Source: an uncultured Capnocytophaga sp. (GTDB lineage Bacteria; Bacteroidota; Bacteroidia; Flavobacteriales; Flavobacteriaceae). From it: a DNA stretch of 12,089 nucleotides. Shown here in pieces: positions 1 to 6,467 of this stretch. The stretch lies in NCBI GenBank assembly GCA_915070235.1, contig CAJZFM010000037.1, positions 1-12,089 on the forward strand, read 5' to 3'. Position 1 is the first letter of the stretch. Each line of letters begins with the position of its first letter. Under the pieces are notes generated by a model. It had not been told where the DNA came from, searched no databases, and worked only from the letters and a program-made list of their open reading frames with translations. The position numbers were made by a program, and so were the translations under genes.

Positions 1-2
1 AT

Positions 3-128
3 GAGTTAACTGATGAAGAACTTAGAAGCTTAGAACAAGCAGAACAACAATCAAAACTCGGCTTACTCACTGATAGTGAAGAGGTTCATCAAGAAGCCTT
101 ACAACGATTAATGGGTAAGATATCATGA
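3..128 (+). CDS. C-terminal fragment of a small antitoxin-like protein (5' end outside window)
   Basis: An open frame enters from the left edge and gives 41 residues before TGA. The peptide is acidic and helical, beginning ELTDEELRSLEQAEQQ and continuing with GLLTDSEEVHQEAL. This layout (a short linker, an acidic helix, then G-x-L-(T/S)-x-E-E-V near the C-terminus) resembles the end of small Bacteroidota antitoxins paired with RelE/ParE-type toxins, where this C-terminal part contacts the toxin. Its stop overlaps the next start as ATGA, the usual antitoxin-toxin arrangement. It is convergent with the ribosomal cluster and shares its terminator. The N-terminal half is not visible, so the family assignment is inference from a short segment. 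It could also be an unrelated acidic protein. Confidence 0.55.
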   Translation, partial: ELTDEELRSLEQAEQQSKLGLLTDSEEVHQEALQRLMGKIS

Positions 129-217
129 AGATAAAATGGGCATTTGAAGCCAAAATACTCTCATTAAAAAAACCGCCCCTTTGTGGAGCGGTTTTTTGTT
201 TTATGCTTCAGAAGTAG
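125..217 (+). pseudogene. Probable relic of a RelE/ParE-type toxin start
   Basis: An ATG overlaps the preceding stop (ATGA) and opens a frame of 30 residues ending at TAG 215-217, inside the 3' end of rplQ. The first residues, MKIKWAFEAK, fit the usual start of ParE/RelE-superfamily toxins (M-K-I-x-W-x-x-x-A). Full toxins are about 90-100 residues. Here only about 13-15 residues look toxin-like, after which the frame runs through the terminator hairpin at 166-197 (residues KKPPLCGAVF come from the hairpin). The likely reading is a toxin gene cut to its first codons by a deletion or recombination next to the terminator. Alternatively the match is chance and the frame is not a gene. No catalytic or RNA-binding part of a toxin is present. 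Confidence 0.4.
166..197. terminator. Bidirectional intrinsic terminator between rplQ and the antitoxin-like gene
   Basis: Seven A (166-172) precede CCGC (173-176). After a short C/T-rich and GTGG segment, GCGG (188-191) follows, then six T (192-197). CCGC pairs with GCGG, and CC (178-179) can pair with GG (185-186) across one mismatch. On the minus strand the hairpin is followed by seven T only three bases past the rplQ stop, so it ends the ribosomal supercluster. On the plus strand it is followed by six T and ends the small gene there. Factor-independent termination in both directions is inferred from this symmetry. Confidence 0.9.
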
Positions 218-677
218 TTTCTTCTTGTGCTTGAGGGGCGGCAGCTTGTTCTGCCTTTTTGCCTCCGCGGCTTCTACGAGTGGATTTCTTCTTCTTACCT
301 GCTTTCACATCGTAAGTAGTGTTGTAATCTACTAGCTCGATAAGTGCCATTTCAGCGTTGTCACCCAAACGGTTACCCAACTTGATAATACGAGTGTATC
401 CTCCTGGGCGGTTGGCTACTTTTACTGAGATATCTCTGAAAAGCTCTGTAACGGCATATTTGTTATGCAAGCGGCTGAATACTACACGACGGTTGTGAGT
501 AGTGTCTTCTTTTGATTTGGTAATCAAAGGCTCTATAAACACTTTCAAGGCTTTGGCTTTAGCCAAGGTAGTGTTGATACGCTTGTGTTGTATCAGGGAG
601 CAAGCCATATTCGCCAACATAGATTTTCTATGAGCGGCGGTTCTTCCTAAGTTATTTATTTTATCTCCGTGTCTCAT
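201..677 (-). CDS. rplQ: Large-subunit ribosomal protein bL17
   Basis: bL17 binds 23S rRNA near the peptide exit tunnel and helps assemble the large subunit. The 158-residue product starts [20 protein letters not shown], the family's conserved N-terminus, and keeps the central [10 protein letters not shown] segment at about residues 110-119. E. coli L17 is 127 residues; here a low-complexity tail from about residue 125 is first strongly basic ([14 protein letters not shown]) and then rich in Ala, Gln and Glu. Long tails like this are common in Bacteroidota. It is the last gene of the cluster, 33 bp after rpoA in the usual alpha-operon position, and its stop lies three bases before the terminator. 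The leader to the ATG is AT-rich (TTCAACGAAA) with no Shine-Dalgarno sequence. Confidence 0.97.
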   Translation of the reverse strand: MRHGDKINNLGRTAAHRKSMLANMACSLIQHKRINTTLAKAKALKVFIEPLITKSKEDTTHNRRVVFSRLHNKYAVTELFRDISVKVANRPGGYTRIIKLGNRLGDNAEMALIELVDYNTTYDVKAGKKKKSTRRSRGGKKAEQAAAPQAQEETTSEA

Positions 678-710
678 TTTCGTTGAATTAATGTATTATA
701 ACAGAATTTA

Positions 711-1703
711 TTACTCTTTATCTAATTTGTATCTTGAGAGATCCATTCCGAAGGTAAGTCCTTTACTTTCCACGAGTTCGTCGAGTTCGGTAAGTGATTT
801 TTTACCAAAGTTACGGAATTTCATCAAGTCTGTTTTAGTAAAAGAAACCAAATCGCCTAAGGTATCTACTTCGGCTGCTTTGAGGCAGTTTAGTGCGCGT
901 ACAGAGAGATCCATGTCTATGAGCTTAGTCTTAAGGAGCTGGCGCATGTGGAGTGATTCCTCGTCGTAGCTTTCAGGCTGAACGACCTCTTCAGGCTCTA
1001 TGGTGATACGCTCATCGGAGAAGAGCATGAAGTGGTGAATCAATGTTTTGGCCGCTTCCATAAGGGCATCTTTAGGATGTATGGAGCCATCTGTTTTGAT
1101 TTCAAAAATCAGCTTTTCGTAATCGGTTTTTTGCTCTACACGGTAGTTCTCGATGGTATACTTTACGTTTTTGATAGGGGTAAAGATGGCATCAGTAGGA
1201 ATGGTACCTATAGGCATATTAGGCTTAGCGTTTTCCTCGGCAGAGAGGTAACCCATACCCTTATCTATAGTGATATCCATTTTGATATTCACTGTAGGTT
1301 CCATATTACAGATTACTAAATCGGGATTGAGTACTTGAAAACCTGTTATAAATTTTTGAAAATCACCCGCAGTCAATTGTTTCTTACCTGTAACAGAGAT
1401 AGAGGCCTTTTCGTGGTCGGTACCTTCTGTTTGCAGTTTGAAACGCACTTGCTTCAAGTTCAAAATAATCTCGGTAACGTCTTCTACTACACCTGCGATG
1501 GTAGAGAATTCGTGTTCTACCGTGTCTATTTTAACCGAAGTGATTGCGAAGCCCTCAAGGGAGGAGTGCATCACTCGTCGTAATGCGTTACCAATGGTGA
1601 GTCCGTAACCTGGTTCTAAGGGGCGAAACTCAAATTTGCCCTCGAACTCAGAGGATTCAATCATGATAACCTTATCTGGTTTTTGAAAATTGAATAATGC
1701 CAT
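711..1703 (-). CDS. rpoA: DNA-directed RNA polymerase subunit alpha
   Basis: The alpha dimer is the scaffold on which beta and beta' assemble, and its C-terminal domain contacts UP-element DNA and activators. The 330-residue length is normal. The N-terminal dimerisation domain covers about residues 1-235, with the conserved [20 protein letters not shown] stretch at about 30-49. A flexible linker follows, then the C-terminal helix-hairpin-helix domain at about 255-320. In that domain [13 protein letters not shown] holds the arginine (about residue 269) matching the DNA-contacting Arg265 of E. coli, and NFGKKSL holds the conserved glycine and lysine. It lies 20 bp after rpsD and 33 bp before rplQ. 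Co-transcription with S4 and L17 matches the alpha operon of many bacteria. The start has A at -3 and no Shine-Dalgarno. Confidence 0.98.
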   Translation of the reverse strand: MALFNFQKPDKVIMIESSEFEGKFEFRPLEPGYGLTIGNALRRVMHSSLEGFAITSVKIDTVEHEFSTIAGVVEDVTEIILNLKQVRFKLQTEGTDHEKASISVTGKKQLTAGDFQKFITGFQVLNPDLVICNMEPTVNIKMDITIDKGMGYLSAEENAKPNMPIGTIPTDAIFTPIKNVKYTIENYRVEQKTDYEKLIFEIKTDGSIHPKDALMEAAKTLIHHFMLFSDERITIEPEEVVQPESYDEESLHMRQLLKTKLIDMDLSVRALNCLKAAEVDTLGDLVSFTKTDLMKFRNFGKKSLTELDELVESKGLTFGMDLSRYKLDKE

Positions 1704-1723
1704 AATCTGACTGCTGACTAGTA

Positions 1724-2329
1724 TTATTTAGAGTACAACTCTACGATTAATTGTTCTTTAATGTTTTCAGGTATTTGGATACGCTGAGGGAGTGCTACGA
1801 AGGTACCTTCCAATTTTTCAGGGTTCCAAGTGATCCATTCGTACACGGAGCTATTACTTGCAAGGGCGTTTTCGATCACAGTAAGAGATTGTGATTTGTG
1901 GCGTACCCCTACTACATCACCTGGTTTTAGGGAGTAAGAAGGAATATTTACCACTTCACCATTGACGGTAATATGACGGTGAGAAACGAGCTGGCGTGCA
2001 GCACGACGAGAAGGTGCGATACCCATGCGATATACGACATTGTCCAAGCGAGCTTCACAGAGTTGGAGTAATACCTCACCTGTTACCCCTTTGCTACGAC
2101 GTGCTTTTTCGTACATATTTTGGAACTGGCGTTCCAAGATACCATAGGTATATTTTGCTTTTTGTTTTTCTTGTAGCTGGATTGCATACTCGGAGCGTTT
2201 AGCTCTTTTGCGGTTGATTCCATGCTGTCCTGGTGGATAGTTCTTTTTAGCAAAGGACTTATCTTCACCGAAAATCGCTTCACCAAACTTACGAGCGATT
2301 TTGCTTTTTGGGCCTGTATATCTTGCCAT
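1724..2329 (-). CDS. rpsD: Small-subunit ribosomal protein uS4
   Basis: uS4 binds the five-way junction of the 16S 5' domain, starts 30S assembly and lines the mRNA entry site. The product is 201 residues, the normal size. It begins [20 protein letters not shown] and has YPPGQHG at about residues 31-37, a form typical of Bacteroidota. The S4 RNA-binding domain spans about residues 92-155 ([20 protein letters not shown], then [14 protein letters not shown]). The zinc-binding cysteines that some S4 proteins carry in the N-terminal region are absent. The gene follows rpsK after 86 bp, the longest spacer in the cluster, which contains an imperfect hairpin described separately. S4 is an autogenous translational repressor in E. 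coli and Bacillus, so the leader may be a control site here too (inference). Confidence 0.98.
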   Translation of the reverse strand: MARYTGPKSKIARKFGEAIFGEDKSFAKKNYPPGQHGINRKRAKRSEYAIQLQEKQKAKYTYGILERQFQNMYEKARRSKGVTGEVLLQLCEARLDNVVYRMGIAPSRRAARQLVSHRHITVNGEVVNIPSYSLKPGDVVGVRHKSQSLTVIENALASNSSVYEWITWNPEKLEGTFVALPQRIQIPENIKEQLIVELYSK

Positions 2330-2415
2330 TTTATACTGTTTTGATTGAAAGGAGAGAGGATTATGAATTAAGGCTTATCCTTCGATAATCTGTGCCTCTC
2401 TCTGGGGGTTAAGTG
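2330..2415 (-). promoter_or_regulatory. Structured leader before rpsD, candidate S4 autoregulatory site
   Basis: Every other spacer in the cluster is 33 bp or less; this one is 86 bp. Positions 2352-2359 and 2395-2402 form a perfect 8-bp inverted repeat (GAGAGAGG/CCTCTCTC in RNA sense). Inside it, after a one-sided 5-base bulge (2390-2394), ATTAT (2360-2364) pairs with ATAAT (2385-2389). A further small hairpin AAGG-AUAAG-CCUU can form at 2370-2382. The 3' arm ends 22 bases before the rpsD ATG. No run of T follows, so it is not an intrinsic terminator, and no TAnnTTTG promoter box is visible. Because it sits at the head of rpsD-rpoA-rplQ, feedback by S4 is the natural hypothesis. The pairing is seen; the function is inferred. 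Confidence 0.5.
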
Positions 2416-2808
2416 TTATACTTTACGACGTTTTGGAGGGCGACAACCATTGTGTGGAAGTGGGGTTACGTCAATGATTTCAGTAACTTCAATTCCTGCA
2501 TTGTGAATGCTACGGATGGCAGACTCACGTCCTACTCCAGGGCCTTTTACGAATACGCGCACTTTCTTAAGACCTGCGTCAAAAGCTGTTTTGGCGGCGT
2601 CCTCAGCAGCTACTTGAGCAGCATAAGGTGTATTCTTTTTAGAGCCTCTGAACTTCATCTTTCCTGCAGAAGACCAAGAAATCACGTCTCCTTTTTTGTT
2701 GGTCAAGGAAATGATGATGTTATTGAAAGTAGCTGAGATATGAGCCTCTCCAGATGATTCTATAACTACTTTACGTTTTTTGGTAACTTTTGTATTTGTT
2801 TTTGCCAT
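2416..2808 (-). CDS. rpsK: Small-subunit ribosomal protein uS11
   Basis: uS11 sits on the platform of the 30S subunit and helps form the mRNA exit channel and E site. The 130-residue product has the family length. After a basic N-terminal tail ([10 protein letters not shown]) come [20 protein letters not shown] at about residues 17-36 and [13 protein letters not shown] at about 88-100. The conserved C-terminus is [13 protein letters not shown], whose Asn-Gly pair is the site known to become isoaspartate in E. coli S11. It lies 11 bp after rpsM and is followed by the 86-bp structured spacer before rpsD. The start has G at -3 and no Shine-Dalgarno. Confidence 0.98.
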   Translation of the reverse strand: MAKTNTKVTKKRKVVIESSGEAHISATFNNIIISLTNKKGDVISWSSAGKMKFRGSKKNTPYAAQVAAEDAAKTAFDAGLKKVRVFVKGPGVGRESAIRSIHNAGIEVTEIIDVTPLPHNGCRPPKRRKV

Positions 2809-2819
2809 ATCGCTACTTA

Positions 2820-3194
2820 TTATTTAGTTGCTTTCTTCTTGTTAGCAACAGTTTTTCGTTTTCCTTTTCTTGTACGAGAGTTGTTCTTCGTTTTTTGACC
2901 ACGCAAAGGTAACCCTGAACGGTGACGGATACCGCGGTAGCAACCAATATCCATAAGTCGCTTAATGTTAAGCTGCACTTCGGAGCGTAGTTCTCCTTCT
3001 ATTTTGTAAGAAGAAACTGCCTCACGGATACGAGTGATTTGCTCATCGTTCCAATCGCTTACTTTGATGTCTTCATCTACTTGAGCTGTTTTCAAAATTT
3101 CTTTAGCTCTACTTCTACCAATTCCAAAAATGTAGGTAAGTCCTATGACGCCTCTTTTGTGTTTTGGTAGGTCAATACCTGCTATTCGTGCCAT
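2820..3194 (-). CDS. rpsM: Small-subunit ribosomal protein uS13
   Basis: uS13 is in the head of the 30S subunit. It forms the B1 bridges to the large subunit (to 23S helix 38 and to L5), and its C-terminal tail reaches the P-site tRNA. The product is 124 residues. It starts [20 protein letters not shown], has the helix-two-turn-helix region ([14 protein letters not shown]) at about residues 21-34, and has [20 protein letters not shown] followed by a very basic tail ([15 protein letters not shown]). It starts three bases after rpmJ, so translational coupling is likely. The end of rpmJ supplies an AAGGAT nine bases or so before the ATG. This partly resembles a Shine-Dalgarno sequence but is fixed by the conserved Gln-Gly codons of L36. 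Confidence 0.98.
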   Translation of the reverse strand: MARIAGIDLPKHKRGVIGLTYIFGIGRSRAKEILKTAQVDEDIKVSDWNDEQITRIREAVSSYKIEGELRSEVQLNIKRLMDIGCYRGIRHRSGLPLRGQKTKNNSRTRKGKRKTVANKKKATK

Positions 3195-3197
3195 AAT

Positions 3198-3314
3198 TTA
3201 TCCTTGTCTTTGTTTGAATCTCGGATTCTTTTTGTTAATTACGTACAATACCCCTTTACGACGCACAATCTTGCACTCGGGGCTTCTTTTCTTAATAGAT
3301 GCTCTTACTTTCAT
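3198..3314 (-). CDS. rpmJ: Large-subunit ribosomal protein bL36, zinc-free type
   Basis: This 38-residue gene reads [20 protein letters not shown], then [18 protein letters not shown] and TAA. bL36 is a small protein packed against 23S rRNA near the L16/elongation-factor side of the large subunit. The zinc-binding version carries three Cys and one His (Cys11, Cys14, Cys27, His33). Here positions 11, 27 and 33 are Ser, Asn/Lys region and Phe, and only Cys14 remains, so it is the 'C-minus' form that does not bind zinc. It sits 32 bp after infA and three bases before rpsM, the usual IF1-L36-S13 order. Length and ends match the family exactly. The spacer upstream holds the palindrome GTTTTTAAAAAC (3324-3335), with no clear role. 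Confidence 0.97.
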   Translation of the reverse strand: MKVRASIKKRSPECKIVRRKGVLYVINKKNPRFKQRQG

Positions 3315-3346
3315 CTGTTGTCTGTTTTTAAAAACGAATTTTATTA

Positions 3347-3562
3347 TTAATATCGGTAAGTGATGCGTGCTTTGGTAAGGTCATAAGGTGTCATTTCGAG
3401 CTTTACTCTATCGCCTGGGAGTAGCTTTATGTAGTGCATACGCATTTTCCCTGAGATATGAGCGGTAACCACATGACCGTTATCCAATTCCACGCGGAAC
3501 ATTGCATTAGAGAGGGACTCTATGATCGTTCCGTCTTGTTCTATCGCTGCTTGCTTTGCCAT
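3347..3562 (-). CDS. infA: Translation initiation factor IF-1
   Basis: IF1 occupies the 30S A site during initiation and helps IF2 and IF3 select the initiator tRNA. The 71-residue product is one OB-fold domain, with [20 protein letters not shown] at about residues 6-25, the conserved [20 protein letters not shown] region at about 29-48 and a closing [13 protein letters not shown]. Length is normal (E. coli 72). Its ATG overlaps the secY stop by one base (TAATG), so ribosomes finishing SecY probably restart here. In Firmicutes adk and map stand between secY and infA; both are missing. In E. coli infA lies outside the ribosomal cluster. This arrangement therefore keeps an older linkage in reduced form. 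Confidence 0.98.
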   Translation of the reverse strand: MAKQAAIEQDGTIIESLSNAMFRVELDNGHVVTAHISGKMRMHYIKLLPGDRVKLEMTPYDLTKARITYRY

Positions 3563-4890
3563 TATCTTCTCTTTTTACCTGTTTTCATAAGGCCATCATA
3601 GTGGCGATTGAGTAGGTATGAATTGACTTGCTGCATAGTATCAATCGCTACCCCTACCAAGATGAGCAAGGACGTACCTCCGTAGAACAAAGCCCATTGT
3701 TGGTCAATCTCCAACAAAGGTATCTTATTGACTATGGCAGGAAGTAAGGCAATAGCCACTAAAAATAGAGAGCCTGGGAAGGTAATGAGCGACATGATTT
3801 TGTCCAAGTACTCACTGGTCTCTTGTCCTGGTTTTACCCCTGGTATGAATCCGCCGTTGCGCTTAAGGTCATCGGCCATCTTGTTACTTGGTACTGTAAT
3901 GGCAGTATAGAAGTAAGTGAAGATGATGATGAGCAATCCAAAAAGTACATTGTACCAGAACTCAAAAGGCGAACGGAACGCATTCTGGATGCTTAGTGCC
4001 CATTCGGACTTAGAGAGTCCTGCTAAGGCAGCTGGAACGAACATGATTGCTTGGGCGAAGATAATAGGCATAACCCCAGCTGAGTTGAGCTTTAGAGGGA
4101 TATACTGTCTTGCCCCGAAGATGTTCTTTTCCACCTGTCCGCCTGTGGTACGTCGGGCATACTGTACAGGGATTTGTCTTACCGCTAAAGTGAGGAAGAT
4201 ACACCCTAAGATCACCAAAAGCCACAAGAGGATTTCCACAATTACCAACATAGGGCTGTGTACCCTATTCATCTCACCGAAGAAAGCATGAGGCATACGA
4301 GCGATAATCCCTACCATGATGAGCAAGGAAATACCATTACCTACTCCCTTATCAGTGATTTTCTCACCCAGCCACATCGCAAAAACAGTCCCTGTTACCA
4401 AGATGATTACCGAAGGAATGATAAAACCTAAGCCTTTTCCTTGGATAAACGCCTCATCAGGCACTCCTAAGGCGCTGATAGAGTAAAGGTAAGCAGGAGC
4501 TTGTACGATACAGATAGCTATGGTAAGCCAGCGGGTAATTTGGTTGATACGCCTACGGCCGCTTTCGCCTTCCTGTTGTAGTTTTTGCAAATAAGGAATC
4601 GCAATTCCCATAAGCTGTACTACGATAGAGGCGGAGATATAGGGCATAATCCCTAAGGCAAATACAGAGGCCTTAGCAAAGGCACCTCCTGTAAAGGCAT
4701 TAAGGATGTCCAACAAGCCTCCTTCCGAAGTTCTCTGAGTAAGGTTACTTAACTGCTCGGCATCAATCCCTGGGAGGATTATGTGGGCACCAAAGCGGTA
4801 CACCAACAAAATCCCCAAGGTGAGAATGATGCGATTGCGTAACTCCTCTATCTTCCAAACATTCGTTAAGGTCTCTATAAACTTCTTCAT
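3562..4890 (-). CDS. secY: Protein translocase subunit SecY
   Basis: SecY forms the channel in the inner membrane through which SecA pushes unfolded proteins, and through which membrane proteins are inserted. The 442-residue product has the usual ten hydrophobic segments, roughly at 20-38, 75-95, 120-140, 152-173, 185-198, 212-236, 270-292, 312-333, 370-390 and 398-418. A plug-like stretch [14 protein letters not shown] lies near 58-71. The cytosolic loop with [12 protein letters not shown] (about 240-251) and the SecA-binding loop [16 protein letters not shown] (341-356) are present. Residue 353 is Lys where E. coli has the conserved Arg357. The gene lies 13 bp after rplO and overlaps infA by one base. 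Its leader (AATTAATATTTT) lacks a Shine-Dalgarno and has T at -3. Confidence 0.98.
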   Translation of the reverse strand: MKKFIETLTNVWKIEELRNRIILTLGILLVYRFGAHIILPGIDAEQLSNLTQRTSEGGLLDILNAFTGGAFAKASVFALGIMPYISASIVVQLMGIAIPYLQKLQQEGESGRRRINQITRWLTIAICIVQAPAYLYSISALGVPDEAFIQGKGLGFIIPSVIILVTGTVFAMWLGEKITDKGVGNGISLLIMVGIIARMPHAFFGEMNRVHSPMLVIVEILLWLLVILGCIFLTLAVRQIPVQYARRTTGGQVEKNIFGARQYIPLKLNSAGVMPIIFAQAIMFVPAALAGLSKSEWALSIQNAFRSPFEFWYNVLFGLLIIIFTYFYTAITVPSNKMADDLKRNGGFIPGVKPGQETSEYLDKIMSLITFPGSLFLVAIALLPAIVNKIPLLEIDQQWALFYGGTSLLILVGVAIDTMQQVNSYLLNRHYDGLMKTGKKRR

Positions 4891-4903
4891 AAAATATTAA
4901 TTC

Positions 4904-5356
4904 TTAGAGCGTTATAGCCTCTCCTCCTAATTTTTCAACAGCTTCTTTAGCGCTTGCTGTGAATTTATGAACAGAGATTTTAAGTTTTGTTTTCAACTCT
5001 CCTCCTCCAAGGATTTTCACCAAGTCGGATTTTTTGGCCAAGCGGTTTTCCACGAGGATATCCAAATTGACAGTGTCGGTAACCACGCCCTTATCTACAA
5101 GCTCTTGTAGTTTTCCGAGGTTAATACCTGTATATTCCTTACGGTTGAAGTTTTTGAAACCAAATTTTGGTACGCGACGTTGAAGAGGCATTTGACCCCC
5201 TTCGAAACCGATTTTAGTAGAGAAACCAGAGCGAGATTTAGCTCCTTTGTGTCCACGAGTGGAGGTTCCACCTTTACCAGAACCTTGTCCTCTACCTACG
5301 CGCTTCCCATCTTTGTGTACTGAACCTTGTGCAGGTTTCAAATTACTTAAATTCAT
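4904..5356 (-). CDS. rplO: Large-subunit ribosomal protein uL15
   Basis: uL15 is a late-assembling large-subunit protein whose extended N-terminus penetrates 23S rRNA. The 150-residue product starts MNLSNLKPAQGSVHKDGKRV, followed by the glycine-rich rRNA-binding arm GRGQGSGKGGTSTRGHKGAK at about residues 22-41 and GFEGGQMPLQRRVPKFGF at about 51-68. The C-terminal globular domain ends GGEAITL. Length is near the E. coli 144. It lies 17 bp after rpmD and 13 bp before secY. Unlike the other starts in the window it has a perfect AAGGAG nine bases before the ATG, described separately. Confidence 0.98.
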   Translation of the reverse strand: MNLSNLKPAQGSVHKDGKRVGRGQGSGKGGTSTRGHKGAKSRSGFSTKIGFEGGQMPLQRRVPKFGFKNFNRKEYTGINLGKLQELVDKGVVTDTVNLDILVENRLAKKSDLVKILGGGELKTKLKISVHKFTASAKEAVEKLGGEAITL

Positions 5357-5365
5357 AATTAAATA

Positions 5366-5371
5366 CTCCTT
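5366..5371 (-). promoter_or_regulatory. Shine-Dalgarno sequence of rplO, the only strong one in the cluster
   Basis: Read on the minus strand, the 17-bp rpmD-rplO spacer contains AAGGAG followed by nine bases (TATTTAATT) and then the rplO ATG. Sequence and spacing fit a classical Shine-Dalgarno element. None of the other 23 visible starts in the window has one. In Flavobacteriia the anti-Shine-Dalgarno of 16S rRNA is reported to be covered by ribosomal proteins (bS21, bS18, bS6), and few genes keep such a sequence, so its presence here may have a regulatory meaning or may be chance. Confidence 0.6.
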
Positions 5372-5373
5372 GT

Positions 5374-5559
5374 TTATTGAGCTTCTTGTACAGAAACTAA
5401 GTGTTCTACTTTATTAATCATTCCCAAGATGCTTGGGGTAGCCTCGTGTGTAGCTACTTTCCCAATAGAACCCAATCCTAAAGAGATTAGGGTAAGTTTT
5501 TGGGTTTTCGCACGTTTTATGCTACTACGTGTTTGTGTTACGATAATTTTCTTTGCCAT
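5374..5559 (-). CDS. rpmD: Large-subunit ribosomal protein uL30
   Basis: uL30 is a small large-subunit protein bound to 23S rRNA domains II and V. It is absent from some bacterial lineages but kept here. The 61-residue product is one ferredoxin-like domain: MAKKIIVTQTRSSIKRAKTQ (first strand and helix), LTLISLGLGSIGKVATHEAT with the conserved Leu-Gly-Leu turn, and GMINKVEHLVSVQEAQ (second helix and last strand). Length matches the family (about 59-61). It lies 12 bp after rpsE and 17 bp before rplO, the standard spc order. Its own leader (ATCAATCACTC) has no Shine-Dalgarno, in contrast to the gene that follows. Confidence 0.97.
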   Translation of the reverse strand: MAKKIIVTQTRSSIKRAKTQKLTLISLGLGSIGKVATHEATPSILGMINKVEHLVSVQEAQ

Positions 5560-5571
5560 GAGTGATTGATA

Positions 5572-6096
5572 TTAACCTTTAAACATTTTTTCCAAGGAAA
5601 TGCCACGTTGCTCGGCAATAGTTTTAGCGCTTCTGAGCTTTAGTAGAGCGTCAAAAGTTGCTTTTACCACGTTGTGCGGGTTGGAAGAGCCTTGAGATTT
5701 AGAAAGTACGTTATGTACCCCTACAGCTTCCAATACGGCACGTACAGCACCCCCTGCGATCACTCCAGTACCTTCGGCAGCTGGTTGGAGATATACTCGG
5801 GCACCACCGAATTTTCCTTTTTGTTCGTGAGGGAGGGTAGTTCCGTTCAGTGGAATACGCACTAAGTTTTTCTTAGCATCTTCCACTGCTTTGGCGATAG
5901 CTTCGGAGACTTCTTTAGATTTTCCGAGTCCTTGTCCTACCACGCCATTCTCATCGCCTACCACTACGATAGCCGAGAAGCCGAACGCACGTCCTCCTTT
6001 GGTAACCTTAGTTACACGTTGTACGCCTACCAAGCGGTCTTTTAGCTCTAAGCCGCTTGGTTTTACATATTCTACATTTTTATAGTTCTGATACAT
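5572..6096 (-). CDS. rpsE: Small-subunit ribosomal protein uS5
   Basis: uS5 lies at the mRNA entry channel of the 30S subunit next to S4 and S8. It affects decoding accuracy and mRNA unwinding. The 174-residue product has the N-terminal double-stranded-RNA-binding-like domain at about residues 17-85, with [20 protein letters not shown] containing the basic loop where spectinomycin-resistance changes fall in other bacteria. The C-terminal domain contains [20 protein letters not shown] at about 102-121 and [19 protein letters not shown]. Length is close to the E. coli 167. It lies six bases after rplR and 12 bp before rpmD, and it starts at an ATG with A at -3. Confidence 0.98.
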   Translation of the reverse strand: MYQNYKNVEYVKPSGLELKDRLVGVQRVTKVTKGGRAFGFSAIVVVGDENGVVGQGLGKSKEVSEAIAKAVEDAKKNLVRIPLNGTTLPHEQKGKFGGARVYLQPAAEGTGVIAGGAVRAVLEAVGVHNVLSKSQGSSNPHNVVKATFDALLKLRSAKTIAEQRGISLEKMFKG

Positions 6097-6102
6097 AGTT
6101 TC

Positions 6103-6456
6103 TTAGAATTTAAGTCCGCCTTCTCTTGCACCTTCGGCTAAAGATTTTACACGTCCATGATACAAATAACCACCTCTGTCAAAAGAAACAGTTTCAATAC
6201 CTGCGGCTAAGGCTTTTTTAGCGATAGCTTCCCCTACTTGTTTGGCTCTTTCGGTTTTGGTACCTGAAGCTTTTAGATCTTTATCGCGAGAAGAGGCTGC
6301 CACTAAGGTAACACCTTTGGTATCATCTATAATCTGTGCATAGATCTCGCTATTGCTTCTGAAGACCACTAAGCGGGGTCTTTGAGCAGTTCCAGAAACG
6401 GTCTTTTTGATTCTGTACTTGATACGTTGTCTTCTTTCTATTTTTGATAATGCCAT
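6103..6456 (-). CDS. rplR: Large-subunit ribosomal protein uL18
   Basis: uL18 binds 5S rRNA and, with L5, joins it to the central protuberance of the large subunit. The 117-residue product equals the E. coli length. It begins [20 protein letters not shown] with a basic N-terminal tail, has the [19 protein letters not shown] strand region at about residues 27-45, and ends with [20 protein letters not shown] and REGGLKF, the conserved C-terminal motif of the family. It lies 11 bp after rplF and six bases before rpsE. The leader (CTTAAAACGTAACATA) has no Shine-Dalgarno. Confidence 0.98.
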   Translation of the reverse strand: MALSKIERRQRIKYRIKKTVSGTAQRPRLVVFRSNSEIYAQIIDDTKGVTLVAASSRDKDLKASGTKTERAKQVGEAIAKKALAAGIETVSFDRGGYLYHGRVKSLAEGAREGGLKF

Positions 6457-6467
6457 TATGTTACGTT

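Noticed and set aside
1..9. ATGAGTTAA at the very start as a tiny frame
   Set aside because: It is two codons long and lies in another frame across the antitoxin-like coding sequence.
805..815. A TAACTTTG box on the minus strand inside rpoA resembling the Bacteroidota -7 element (TAnnTTTG)
   Set aside because: No TTTG at the matching -33 position, and it lies inside conserved coding sequence. An 8-base degenerate match is expected by chance.
2416..2736. Plus-strand open frame of about 107 codons opposite rpsK
   Set aside because: It lies wholly antisense to rpsK and has no recognisable motifs. Similar shadow frames lie opposite rpoA, rpsD, secY and others.
3198..3210. AAGGAT upstream of the rpsM start as a Shine-Dalgarno sequence
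   Set aside because: It is set by the conserved Gln-Gly end of L36 and is only a partial match, so it gives no independent evidence of function.
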